Assembly: GCA_011391635.1 (NCBI GenBank)
Contig: JAABQD010000028.1
Location: forward strand, 1-40,387
DNA length: 40,387 nucleotides
From: Sulfurimonas sp.
Lineage (GTDB): Bacteria > Campylobacterota > Campylobacteria > Campylobacterales > Sulfurimonadaceae
Direction: 5' to 3'
In this document: positions 26,604-34,568 of the stretch, piece after piece
Layout of the letters: each line of letters opens with the position of its first letter
How positions within the stretch are numbered: position 1 is the first letter of the stretch
The notes under the pieces: model-generated
The model's database searches: none
What the model was told of the DNA's origin: nothing
Seen by the model: only the letters and a program-made list of their open reading frames with translations
Program-made: the position numbers and the translations under genes

Positions 26604-27062
26604 TTGTTAGAAAATGTAATAGAAGATAAGCAATTTGCTTCTTTAATGCAAAAAAATATTCGAGATATGATAATCTATTTTTTTGAAAAAGAGCAAAATT
26701 TCGGGATATTATGTAAGATAGAAGAGATTAGTTTTGAACCTGAATTACCAAGTAAGATAAACTCTGAATTTCGCCCTTTGACACTCTTTTTCTTGGCAGG
26801 TTATACATTCGATACAGCAACAATTCAAGGAAATTTTTTGGTTTTTGAAGCTGGATTTGGTGCAGATAATATAGGTAGTTTTGTAACTGTACCATTGTTA
26901 AGTATTATGCAAATTATTATCGATGAAACACCAGTTTTGATAAATTTAGCGAGTTATGAAGAGGAAAAATTTGTTGAAAATGAGATAGATGAATTGGGGG
27001 TAAAAAACTCAATGGCTTCTTTTTTATCCAATCCAGAAAATTCAAAGTTTCTAAAAAAATAA
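26604..27062 (+). CDS. SspB-like protein, possible ClpXP adaptor
   Basis: A 152-residue soluble protein with a TTG start and AAGGA seven bases upstream. By eye it follows the layout of SspB: an N-terminal helix (NIRDMIIYFFEKEQNFG), strands ending in FEPELPS, then VFEAGFGADNIGSFVTVPLLSIMQIII, which matches the SspB core pattern F-A-FGG-----VPl-a-l-I. After an acidic linker the C-terminus ends in NSKFLKK, where SspB carries its ClpX-binding tail. SspB delivers SsrA-tagged proteins to ClpXP; SmpB, part of the tagging system, is encoded at 31994. This assignment is inferred from a hand comparison and could be wrong. Confidence 0.5.
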   Translation: MLENVIEDKQFASLMQKNIRDMIIYFFEKEQNFGILCKIEEISFEPELPSKINSEFRPLTLFFLAGYTFDTATIQGNFLVFEAGFGADNIGSFVTVPLLSIMQIIIDETPVLINLASYEEEKFVENEIDELGVKNSMASFLSNPENSKFLKK

Positions 27063-27074
27063 GGGCTTTCGCCC
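27063..27074. terminator. Short hairpin between convergent genes
   Basis: GGGC, a TTTC loop, then GCCC in the 17-base gap between the SspB-like gene and the LysR gene. T-rich sequence follows on the plus strand (TATATTTTATT). It is a small stem and may serve both genes. Confidence 0.4.
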
Positions 27075-27079
27075 CTAAT

Positions 27080-27982
27080 CTATATTTTATTGAGTGAGAG
27101 TAAAAAGTTGACAACATTGTCAACAAAAGCGTCATGCTTTTTCTCTTTTGAGTAGGCGATATAAAACTTTCTCTCTATTTTGTAATTTTTGAGTCTTGCT
27201 TCAAAAAGTTTCCCTTCTGCTATCTCACTTTGTATAACATGACGGGACATAACAGAGACTAAAGGTCGCTCAGAATGTTTATCTGCATGAAGAATCGACT
27301 CTTTTATTGAAGTTGGACTACTTAGAACTGCTAAAACATTAAAACTTCCACACTGTACGCCCATCTCTTCAAAAATTTCTGAAGTAAGTCGTCTTGTGTG
27401 TGAGTTTTCATCACGGCAAATCCAATCAAATCCCATCAAATCTTCCACTTTTAAATGCTTTGGAATTTGTTGGTTTGAAAAAACGACAAGTTCATCTTCA
27501 ACCCACTCTCTGTATGTAATACCTTCTCGAATAACTGGAGATTCAATAAGTGCGATATCAATTTTTTTATCTTCTAATTGGTCTATTATTTCAGTAGATG
27601 AAGCTATCAGCATGTGAACTTCATTGCCTATGCGTTTTTTAATTTCACTCAAATAGTTTGGAAGTATATAATTTCCGATTGCATAGGATGAGCCGATGAC
27701 AAAAGTAAACTCTTTATTGATAATTTTTAATAACTCTTTTTCGCTATTTGAAATAGCTTTATCAAGTCTTTGAGCGATTCTGTAAAGATCTTCGCCCTCT
27801 TTTGTAAGAACAATTCCATTTTTCTTTCTCTCAACGATTTTCGTATCGAGGTAATCTTCTATAAATTTGATTTGTTGGGTAACAGCGGGTTGAGAAATCC
27901 CCAATTTAGCGGATGCTTTGGAAAAACTTTTCTCTTTTATAACCATCAAGAATGTTTGCAATTTTGCAAAATCTTTTAACAT
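27080..27982 (-). CDS. LysR-family transcriptional regulator
   Basis: A 300-residue LysR-type regulator. The N-terminal winged helix-turn-helix is KLQTFLMVIKEKSFSKASAKLGISQPAVTQQIKFIEDYLDTKIVERKKNGIVLTKEGEDLYRIA. The effector-binding domain (about 90-300) has FVIGSSYAIGNYILPNYLSEIKKR. The effector is not known. It is divergent from the helicase gene with a 137-base spacer rich in ATAATTAT-type inverted repeats (about 28018-28040), where LysR proteins usually bind to control themselves or a neighbour. Confidence 0.93.
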   Translation of the reverse strand: MLKDFAKLQTFLMVIKEKSFSKASAKLGISQPAVTQQIKFIEDYLDTKIVERKKNGIVLTKEGEDLYRIAQRLDKAISNSEKELLKIINKEFTFVIGSSYAIGNYILPNYLSEIKKRIGNEVHMLIASSTEIIDQLEDKKIDIALIESPVIREGITYREWVEDELVVFSNQQIPKHLKVEDLMGFDWICRDENSHTRRLTSEIFEEMGVQCGSFNVLAVLSSPTSIKESILHADKHSERPLVSVMSRHVIQSEIAEGKLFEARLKNYKIERKFYIAYSKEKKHDAFVDNVVNFLLSLNKI

Positions 27983-28072
27983 AATAATTCCTATAAGTAA
28001 TATTGATAATAAAATTATAACTCATAATTATAATTATTGCAATAGTCATGTAATAATTTACAAGGATTAGGT

Positions 28073-28078
28073 TATAAT
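28073..28078 (+). promoter_or_regulatory. -10 element upstream of the helicase-truB-csrA operon
   Basis: TATAAT inside GGTTATAATATAAAC, 41 bases before the helicase ATG, in the spacer divergent from the LysR gene. There is no convincing -35. It is likely the main promoter for the long operon downstream. Confidence 0.5.
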
Positions 28079-28119
28079 ATAAACAACTATCAAATTCTAA
28101 TGCCAAAATAGTGGAAATA

Positions 28120-30168
28120 ATGGAAAAAATATTTAGTAAACTTAATGAACAACAAGCACAAGCCGTCAGACAAACAGAGGGTCCTGTACTTATTTTGGCT
28201 GGTGCAGGAAGTGGTAAGACAACTACAATAGTATCAAGACTTGCATACTTGATAGAAGAGGTTGGTATTCCAGCATCCAATACTTTGACACTCACTTTTA
28301 CAAACAAAGCTGCCAAAGAGATGCGTGAACGCTCCATAGAGATGATAAGCAATATTACCTATCCTCCGCTTCTATGTACTTTTCATAAATTTGGTCTTCT
28401 CTTTTTAAAATTTAATATTCATCTTTTGAATCGTCAAAATAATTTTGTAGTTATTGATACAGATGATAAAAAACGAATTATAAAAACAATTAACGCAGAA
28501 CTCCCAACACCTCTTATTGCAAGTGAAATATCAAGATATAAAAACTCTCTCATGACTCCAGATGATGCATATAAACAAGCAGAGTTTTTTAATTATCAAC
28601 AAATAGCAAAAGTGTATGAGGAGTATGAAAATTATTTGAGAGAGAATAATCTTGTAGATTTTGATGATTTGATTGCACTTACCTTTAGATTACTCGAAGA
28701 AAATCCAGATTTAGCACAAAAAACATCAGAAAAATATCAATATATTATGATTGATGAGTACCAAGATACAAATGAACTTCAACTCAAACTTTTACAAAAA
28801 TTGTGTACAGCACACTCCAATATATGTGTTGTAGGTGATGATGATCAGAGTATTTATGGTTGGCGTGGGGCTCATATTAGAAATATTATGGAGTTTCACG
28901 AAGATTTTGCAGGGACAAAAGTTTTTAAACTCGAAGAGAATTATCGCTCAAAAGAGCCAATTCTTAAAGTCGCAAATGCATTGATTGAACATAATCGCTC
29001 ACGACTAGGGAAAAAACTTATCGGTACGCGTGGAGGTGGCGATGATGTCACTATTCTCAACTCTAATGATGAGAGTGAAGAAGCAAGAAAAATAGCACTG
29101 AAAATCAATAAACTTTTGGACTCTGGAGTGCGTGGAATTAATATCGCCATTTTGTACAGAGTGAATGTTCTGAGCCGTTCTATCGAAGAGGGCTTAAATC
29201 GTGCGGGAGTTGCATATAAACTCGTTGGTGGACTTCGCTTTTATGATAGAGCAGAGATTAAAGATTTGATAAGTTATATTCGCGTCATTACAAATTTTCA
29301 TGATGACTTTTCATTTAAACGCATTGTAAATAAACCAAAAAGAGGTTTTGGTAAAGCAAGTATAGACAAGATTGAGCTTGCAGCACACAAAGATGAAAAA
29401 TCTATTTTTGAGTATGTAACCGATGCTTCTATAGAGGTTTTAGAAGCTCTTGTTAAAAAGAAAAATGCACAAACACTCAAAAAATTTATAAAAGATATAG
29501 CAGATGTTGCAAAAATTGCGATTGAATCGACTTATGATTTTATAGATGTACTTGAAGATACATTTTCTCTTAAAAGCATCTACTCTGGTACTCCAGATGA
29601 GGCAGAGAGAATTTTAAATATGGATGAATTTTATGGACTTTTTCGCGATTTTGTCAAAAAATCACCTGAGTCGAGCCTTGATGAATTTTTAAATGAACTC
29701 ACACTTCAGAGTGAGCAAGACCAAGTGGAAGGAGAGAGTATCTATATGATGAGTATTCATGCCTCTAAGGGCTTGGAGTTTGATCATGTTTTTCTTATAG
29801 GAATAGAAGAGGGATTTTTACCACTTATTGGCGAAGGAAGTGATTTAGAAGAGGAGAGACGCCTTGGATATGTTGCATTTACAAGAGCCAAAGAGACATT
29901 GACACTCTCGCATGCACAGAGTAGATTTTACAAAGGACGCAGAAGTGATTTGCAAAAAAGCAGATTTTTCAATGAAGCGGGACTTTGTGAAGGTTCACTT
30001 ATCGTAGAAAAAAATACAGCTTTCAAAAAAGGTGATTTGGTGCGTCACAAAATTTTTGGTACTGGACGCGTTGTTGGAGTGAGCAAATCGGGAAGAGAGT
30101 TTAAACTTAACATTAACTTTGCGGGTACAAAAAGAGATATACTGGCTTCCTTTATTGAGAGATTATGA
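28120..30168 (+). CDS. UvrD/Rep-type superfamily 1 DNA helicase
   Basis: A 682-residue 3'-5' helicase of the Rep/UvrD/PcrA group. Motif I is LAGAGSGKT near the N-terminus, Ia LTLTFTNKAAKEMRER, II YIMIDEYQDTNELQ, III VVGDDDQSIYGWRGA, IV KLEENYRS, V MMSIHASKGLEFDHVFLIG, and VI RRLGYVAFTRAKETL. A short C-terminal Tudor-like segment (FKKGDLVRHKIFGTGRVVGVSKSGREFKLNINFAG) is typical of PcrA/UvrD. I start at ATG 28120; GTG 28111 is possible. The stop overlaps the truB start (ATGA), the same order as in Campylobacter. Confidence 0.94.
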   Translation: MEKIFSKLNEQQAQAVRQTEGPVLILAGAGSGKTTTIVSRLAYLIEEVGIPASNTLTLTFTNKAAKEMRERSIEMISNITYPPLLCTFHKFGLLFLKFNIHLLNRQNNFVVIDTDDKKRIIKTINAELPTPLIASEISRYKNSLMTPDDAYKQAEFFNYQQIAKVYEEYENYLRENNLVDFDDLIALTFRLLEENPDLAQKTSEKYQYIMIDEYQDTNELQLKLLQKLCTAHSNICVVGDDDQSIYGWRGAHIRNIMEFHEDFAGTKVFKLEENYRSKEPILKVANALIEHNRSRLGKKLIGTRGGGDDVTILNSNDESEEARKIALKINKLLDSGVRGINIAILYRVNVLSRSIEEGLNRAGVAYKLVGGLRFYDRAEIKDLISYIRVITNFHDDFSFKRIVNKPKRGFGKASIDKIELAAHKDEKSIFEYVTDASIEVLEALVKKKNAQTLKKFIKDIADVAKIAIESTYDFIDVLEDTFSLKSIYSGTPDEAERILNMDEFYGLFRDFVKKSPESSLDEFLNELTLQSEQDQVEGESIYMMSIHASKGLEFDHVFLIGIEEGFLPLIGEGSDLEEERRLGYVAFTRAKETLTLSHAQSRFYKGRRSDLQKSRFFNEAGLCEGSLIVEKNTAFKKGDLVRHKIFGTGRVVGVSKSGREFKLNINFAGTKRDILASFIERL

Positions 30169-30989
30169 ATAAACTTTTTGTGGCATATAAACCTTCTGGC
30201 ATTGGGTCAAATCTTTTTTTGTCCAAGCTCAAAAGAAAATACAACAATAAAAAAGCTGGTTTTTCTGGAACACTTGACCCTTTTGCAAAGGGCGTACTGC
30301 TAATTGGTTTTGGAAGCTATACGAAACTGTTTCGTTTTTTGGATAAAGCACCAAAGACTTACAGAGCGACGCTTTGGTTAGGTGCTGTGAGTAATAGCTT
30401 AGATACGGAAACAATAGAGCAAGTTCAAATTATTGCAGAGTTTCCACATGCCAAGATACAAGAGGCTGTGGAGTCACTTCGAGGTGAGATAGAGTATGAA
30501 CCGCCAATTTTTAGTGCAAAAAAAATTAATGGCGAGAGAGCCTATGATTTGGCTCGTGCAGGGAAAGAGGTAGTTTTAAATAAGATACATTCAACGATTT
30601 ATGAGTGTAAACTTCTGAATTATTCGCACCCTTTTGTAAGCTTTGAAGCGACTGTCTCCGAGGGAACTTATATTCGTTCCTTGGGCCTTATTATCGCAAA
30701 AAAACTTGGCTTGGCATGTGGAAGTTTAAGTGCATTGGAGAGAGTGTCTGAAGGAATTTTTTGCTATGAAAATGAAAAAGCTTTGGATATAAAAAAGTCA
30801 TTAAATATACCTCAAAATTATTATTTGGGCGATAATGACAACCTCAAATATGGAAGAGTTCTTGCTTTAGAAGATTTGCAGATAAAAGAAAATGGCACTT
30901 ATTGGTTCGATAATGACGCGAGTATTTCAATTGTAACTATAGAAAATGAACAAGTAAAATATGAATTAGGCAGGATAGATATATGTTAG
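30165..30989 (+). CDS. truB: tRNA pseudouridine-55 synthase
   Basis: A 274-residue enzyme that makes pseudouridine 55 in the T loop of tRNAs. Catalytic Asp38 lies in SGTLDPFAKGVLLIG. Other family motifs are KTYRATLWLGAVSNSLDTE, PPIFSAKKINGERAYDLARAG and the SEGTYIRSLGLIIAKKLG segment. Its end overlaps csrA by seven bases. Two motif copies lie inside (30444 as FPHAK, 30713 as LACGS); the second falls at a place where TruB proteins often have a short residue run before SLSALERV. Confidence 0.96.
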   Translation: MNKLFVAYKPSGIGSNLFLSKLKRKYNNKKAGFSGTLDPFAKGVLLIGFGSYTKLFRFLDKAPKTYRATLWLGAVSNSLDTETIEQVQIIAEFPHAKIQEAVESLRGEIEYEPPIFSAKKINGERAYDLARAGKEVVLNKIHSTIYECKLLNYSHPFVSFEATVSEGTYIRSLGLIIAKKLGLACGSLSALERVSEGIFCYENEKALDIKKSLNIPQNYYLGDNDNLKYGRVLALEDLQIKENGTYWFDNDASISIVTIENEQVKYELGRIDIC

Positions 30990-31213
30990 TATTAGCACGA
31001 AAAGTAGATGAGTCCATACTCATAGGTGAGGGCATAAGTGTTAAAGTAATATCGATTGATAAAGGTGTTGTAAAACTTGGCATTGATGCACCAAAGAGCG
31101 TTGCTATTGTGAGAAGTGAATTGATAGAAGATGTGAAAGAGTATAATATTGCTGCGTCTAAAGAGGTCAAACTCGACACTATAAGTCTGCTTAGTAAACT
31201 TCTAGGAAGATAA
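30983..31213 (+). CDS. csrA: Carbon storage regulator CsrA
   Basis: A 76-residue RNA-binding dimer that blocks translation at GGA-containing leaders. The RNA-contacting residues Leu4 and Arg6 (MLVLARKVDESILIG) and Arg44 (VAIVRSEL) are present. The C-terminal tail (residues 50-76) is longer than in E. coli (61 aa), as in FliW-regulated CsrA proteins of Campylobacter and Bacillus. FliW is encoded at 563-943, and the extended tail is where FliW binds in the known cases. It is embedded between truB and ispE. Confidence 0.97.
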   Translation: MLVLARKVDESILIGEGISVKVISIDKGVVKLGIDAPKSVAIVRSELIEDVKEYNIAASKEVKLDTISLLSKLLGR

Positions 31214-31219
31214 AAACGA

Positions 31220-31990
31220 ATGAAACTTTATAAGGCGTACGCTAAGGTAAATATATTTCTCAAAATCACAGGAAAAAGAGAAAATTATCATGAAATAATT
31301 TCTAGGTTTGTGCGAGTGAACACTCTCTTTGATGAACTCTCATTTATTGCGAGTGATACGAAAAAATTTACAATCGTAGGTGATTTTTCTTGTGAAACAG
31401 AGCAAAATACGATTTATAAGGCATATATCGCACTTAAAGAAGCAACAGCTTCAAAAGCCCTAGAGCAATTTATGAGTACACATGCCATCTTTGTGAAAAA
31501 AAATATTCCAGCTTTTGCAGGTCTTGGTGGTGGAAGTAGTGATGCGGCAACCTATCTTACGATGTGTAATGAGGAACTTTCTCTTGGGCTAAGTTTAGAA
31601 GAATTAGCCTCTATTGGCTCAAAAGTGGGTGCAGATGTGCCATTTTTTGTTTATGGATATGCAAGTGCAAATGTGAGTGGGATTGGGGAAGTGGTTGAGG
31701 TATTTGATGAAGCACCTTTAGAACTTGAAATTTTTACTCCAAATATAGAAATTAGTACACCAAAAGTGTATGGGATTTATAGAGAGAATTTTTATAATCC
31801 AATCAGCATAGCCATAGTAGAAAAACTTAAAAAAACAACTTCTTTGGAGATTCTTCAAACGATGGATGCCAAAGAAGCAAATGATCTTTTTGCACCGGCA
31901 ATGCAAGGGTATGAAGAGTTGAAAAATTATTATAGTGATGGATGGCACTTTAGCGGAAGCGGAAGTAGCTTTTTTAGAAGCGGGAGATAA
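31220..31990 (+). CDS. ispE: 4-diphosphocytidyl-2-C-methyl-D-erythritol kinase
   Basis: A 256-residue GHMP kinase of the MEP isoprenoid pathway. It has the substrate-end motif AYAKVNIFLKITGKRENYHEI, the ATP loop PAFAGLGGGSSDAATYL, GADVPFFVYG, and the late SGSGSSFF. It is about 25 residues shorter than E. coli IspE, which is usual in this phylum. It follows csrA by six bases and precedes smpB by three. A one-mismatch motif form is at 31478-31486. Confidence 0.95.
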   Translation: MKLYKAYAKVNIFLKITGKRENYHEIISRFVRVNTLFDELSFIASDTKKFTIVGDFSCETEQNTIYKAYIALKEATASKALEQFMSTHAIFVKKNIPAFAGLGGGSSDAATYLTMCNEELSLGLSLEELASIGSKVGADVPFFVYGYASANVSGIGEVVEVFDEAPLELEIFTPNIEISTPKVYGIYRENFYNPISIAIVEKLKKTTSLEILQTMDAKEANDLFAPAMQGYEELKNYYSDGWHFSGSGSSFFRSGR

Positions 31991-31993
31991 CAG

Positions 31994-32446
31994 ATGGGTG
32001 AAACGATAGCAAACAATAAAAAAGCCTATTTTGATTACTTTTTGGAAGAGAAGTTTGAGGCAGGAATTGTTCTCAGTGGGAGTGAAGTCAAGGGTATACG
32101 AGCCAAAAGAGTGAACCTCAAAGACAGTTTTATTCGCATGGTAGGTGAAGAAGCTTTTTTGTTTAATGCTCACATCGGAAGACTGGAAACAACACACCAT
32201 TTTTATGGACATGAAGAGCGAGGAAGTCGTAAACTTTTACTGCATAAACGAGAACTTTTAAAGATGTTCAAAGCTGTTACACGAGATGGCTACACAATTG
32301 TTCCGCTTCAACTCTACTTTAATGATAGAAATATAGTTAAAATACAGATTGCAATTGCAAAAGGAAAACAACTTCATGATAAGAGACAAGATCTCAAAGA
32401 AAAAGATATGAAACGCGATATTGCAAGAGCGATAAAAGAGAATTAA
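31994..32446 (+). CDS. smpB: SsrA-binding protein
   Basis: A 150-residue partner of tmRNA in trans-translation rescue of stalled ribosomes. Family motifs are [68 protein letters not shown], and the C-terminal helix [24 protein letters not shown] that enters the mRNA channel. tmRNA itself is not in this window. Confidence 0.98.
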   Translation: MGETIANNKKAYFDYFLEEKFEAGIVLSGSEVKGIRAKRVNLKDSFIRMVGEEAFLFNAHIGRLETTHHFYGHEERGSRKLLLHKRELLKMFKAVTRDGYTIVPLQLYFNDRNIVKIQIAIAKGKQLHDKRQDLKEKDMKRDIARAIKEN

Positions 32447-32471
32447 ACAAAAATCTATTTAAAGGAAAACA

Positions 32472-33065
32472 ATGACTTTTTTTCAATTATTAATGCTTGG
32501 AGCATCCGCTTTTTTTGCATTTAAAATTTATGAACATATCCAAACCCTCAAAGAGTCAGAGGATACAAATCAAGAAGAAGATGTAAGAGATGCCAAAACA
32601 TTTTCTCCATTTTCACCGGAAGCATTGATAGCAAAAGCAGATAGTGTGTTCGAAGAGCAAGATTTTCAAAAAGCTTTTGCACTTTTGACAGAAGCCAACG
32701 CAAAAGAGCCTCACAACCCAGAAACACTCTTCAAAATGGGCTATATGGCACAGCAACTTGAGGATGATAGTGAAGCTATGGCACTCTACAAAGAGGCTCT
32801 TGAATTGGATGATGCGAATGAGTATATTCACAATGCACTTGCTTCCCTTTATCGAAAAAGCGGTGAATTTACATCCGCAAAGATACATTTACAAGCTTCT
32901 ATTGCTATAAATGATGAAAATCCTCTTACTTTTTATAACTATGGAAATTTATTGGTAGATATGCAAAAAGATGAAGAGGCTAAAGAGATGTATAAAAAAG
33001 CGATAGAGATAGATTCTGATTTTGCAGAAGCTAAAGAAGAGTTGATGAAGCTTGAGGCAAAATAA
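32472..33065 (+). CDS. Membrane-anchored TPR protein
   Basis: A 197-residue protein with one N-terminal membrane helix (MTFFQLLMLGASAFFAFKIYEHI) and four TPR units from about residue 55 on (for example PETLFKMGYMAQQLEDDSEAMALYKEALELD and PLTFYNYGNLLVDMQKDEEAKEMYKKAIEID). TPR arrays bind other proteins; the partner is unknown. The domain probably faces the cytoplasm or periplasm depending on anchor orientation, which is not clear. AAGGAAAAC precedes the start. Confidence 0.85.
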   Translation: MTFFQLLMLGASAFFAFKIYEHIQTLKESEDTNQEEDVRDAKTFSPFSPEALIAKADSVFEEQDFQKAFALLTEANAKEPHNPETLFKMGYMAQQLEDDSEAMALYKEALELDDANEYIHNALASLYRKSGEFTSAKIHLQASIAINDENPLTFYNYGNLLVDMQKDEEAKEMYKKAIEIDSDFAEAKEELMKLEAK

Positions 33066-33069
33066 AGCG

Positions 33070-33792
33070 ATGCAACTTTTAGAAATATATAAATTTTTGG
33101 ATACGCTCTCACCATTTTCACTTCAAGAGCCTTGGGATAACTCAGGGCTTTTGCTTGGAAGTTTTTCACAGGATATTACAAAAATAGCTGTGAGTATTGA
33201 TGTGGATGAAGAGCTTATTGATTCGCTTGAACATGACACACTTCTTATTACACATCATCCAATCATTTTTAGTGGTTTGAAAAAACTGCAATATGATACA
33301 TATCCAGCGAATCTCATTCAAAAAATGGTTGTAAAAAATATTTCTAATATAGCAATGCACACAAATTTTGATCAAACGCATCTCAATAGTTATGTTGCAG
33401 AAAAAATTTTAGGGATGAAAATTCTCAAACAAGAGGGTTTTATTACCTATTTTGAAGTAGATGAAGATTTTGATGTTTTTTCACAACGCGTAGTATCTGT
33501 GCTACAACTTCCACATGCCAAAAGTGTCAAGTGTTCTCAAAGAGTAAAAAAAGTTGCACTTACAACAGGTTCTGGATGCTCTTTAATGGCATCAGTAGAA
33601 GCAGATTGTTTTTTAACAGGAGATATAAAATACCATGATGCGATGCAAGCAAAAAGCATGAAATTATCTCTCATTGAGATAGGTCACTATGAAAGTGAAC
33701 ACTTTTTCGCAGAAATTTTAGCAAAGTATTTGAAAAATTTAGGTTTAGCAGTTATAATTTCATCATCCAAAAATCCATTTACATATAATTAG
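33070..33792 (+). CDS. Nif3-like dinuclear metal-centre protein
   Basis: A 240-residue member of the Nif3/YbgI family. Metal-ligand motifs are PWDNSGLLLGS, LLITHHPIIFSGLKK, MHTNFDQ, and EIGHYESEHF near the end, with GDIKYHDA between. Members form toroidal hexamers and some are named GTP cyclohydrolase I type 2, but the reaction is unsettled. I start at ATG 33070, four bases after the TPR gene, and not at TTG 33052 inside it. In Helicobacter the same gene precedes flgZ (HP0959-HP0958 from memory). One motif copy is read as LPHAK (33511). Confidence 0.88.
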   Translation: MQLLEIYKFLDTLSPFSLQEPWDNSGLLLGSFSQDITKIAVSIDVDEELIDSLEHDTLLITHHPIIFSGLKKLQYDTYPANLIQKMVVKNISNIAMHTNFDQTHLNSYVAEKILGMKILKQEGFITYFEVDEDFDVFSQRVVSVLQLPHAKSVKCSQRVKKVALTTGSGCSLMASVEADCFLTGDIKYHDAMQAKSMKLSLIEIGHYESEHFFAEILAKYLKNLGLAVIISSSKNPFTYN

Positions 33793-33841
33793 TAATATTT
33801 ATAGAAGATATGGCCTATATGAAACACCCCAAAGGAGCCCA

Positions 33842-34555
33842 ATGAACCAGCATCTTAAACAGTTAATCGACCTCTCAAAAGTAGATAAAGAGATTGACGC
33901 ATTTGAACCTCAAATAGAAGAAGCAAACTACAATTATGAAGCAGCTCTTGCAAAAACAAAGAGTATTGAGTCAGATATTGAGAATTTGACGCATGAAATC
34001 AGAGATGAAGAAGTGAAAAAGCAAAAAAATAATTTGCATTTAGCAGAACTCTCAAAAAAATTAGAAGATAACTCTAAAAAAAGTTCTGAAGTAAAAACAG
34101 AAAGAGAGATGAAATCTCTTCAACTAGAAGAAGAGATAGCAAAAGAACAAGTTTCATTTGCAAATGAAGAGATAGAAAGACTTGAAAGAATTATTGAACA
34201 TAAAAAAGAACAAGTAGAAGTTGCAAAAACATCTCTAGTCTCTCTTCAAGCAAATCTTGATTCTGTAAAAGCTGAAGTGGATAAAAAATTAGAAGTCATC
34301 AATCAAGCAAGACAAGAAGTGTTTGTTGCAAAAGAGAAACTTCTTGGAACAATTAACCAAAAAGGGTTGGCGTTTTATCAAAAAATTCGTCGTTGGGCAA
34401 AAAATAGCACGGTTGTTCCTGTAGAAGAACAAGCGTGTATGGGTTGTCATATGCTTTTGAGTGATAAAATTTATGCCGATGTTATCCGAGCGGACGAAAT
34501 TATCACATGTCCACATTGTGGTCGTATCATACATGTGGAAACTAGCGAAGAATAG
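33842..34555 (+). CDS. flgZ: Zinc-ribbon coiled-coil protein FlgZ (HP0958-like)
   Basis: A 237-residue protein. Residues 1-170 are a long antiparallel coiled coil rich in Glu and Lys. The C-terminus has a four-cysteine zinc ribbon (CMGCHMLLSDKIYADVI...ITCPHCGRIIHVE). In Helicobacter pylori the homologue HP0958 (FlgZ) stabilises RpoN and binds flaA mRNA, so it controls flagellar genes; the same role here is inferred. Order nif3-like, flgZ, waaA matches Helicobacter. It starts 49 bases after the previous gene with AAAGGAG well placed, so it may have its own strong translation. Confidence 0.87.
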   Translation: MNQHLKQLIDLSKVDKEIDAFEPQIEEANYNYEAALAKTKSIESDIENLTHEIRDEEVKKQKNNLHLAELSKKLEDNSKKSSEVKTEREMKSLQLEEEIAKEQVSFANEEIERLERIIEHKKEQVEVAKTSLVSLQANLDSVKAEVDKKLEVINQARQEVFVAKEKLLGTINQKGLAFYQKIRRWAKNSTVVPVEEQACMGCHMLLSDKIYADVIRADEIITCPHCGRIIHVETSEE

Positions 34556-34568
34556 GGCTTTTTAAGCC

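Noticed and set aside
34531..34541. Further motif-like words (ATACATGTGGAA at 34530, TTCCACATGAT at 16391, AGCATGTGAA at 27609, AGCATGTGAT at 40260)
   Set aside because: Each has two or more mismatches to the core, so I did not count them.
34556..34568. GGCTT-TTT-AAGCC hairpin between flgZ and waaA as a terminator
   Set aside because: Only five pairs, no T run after it, and it runs into the waaA start, so at most it tunes translation.
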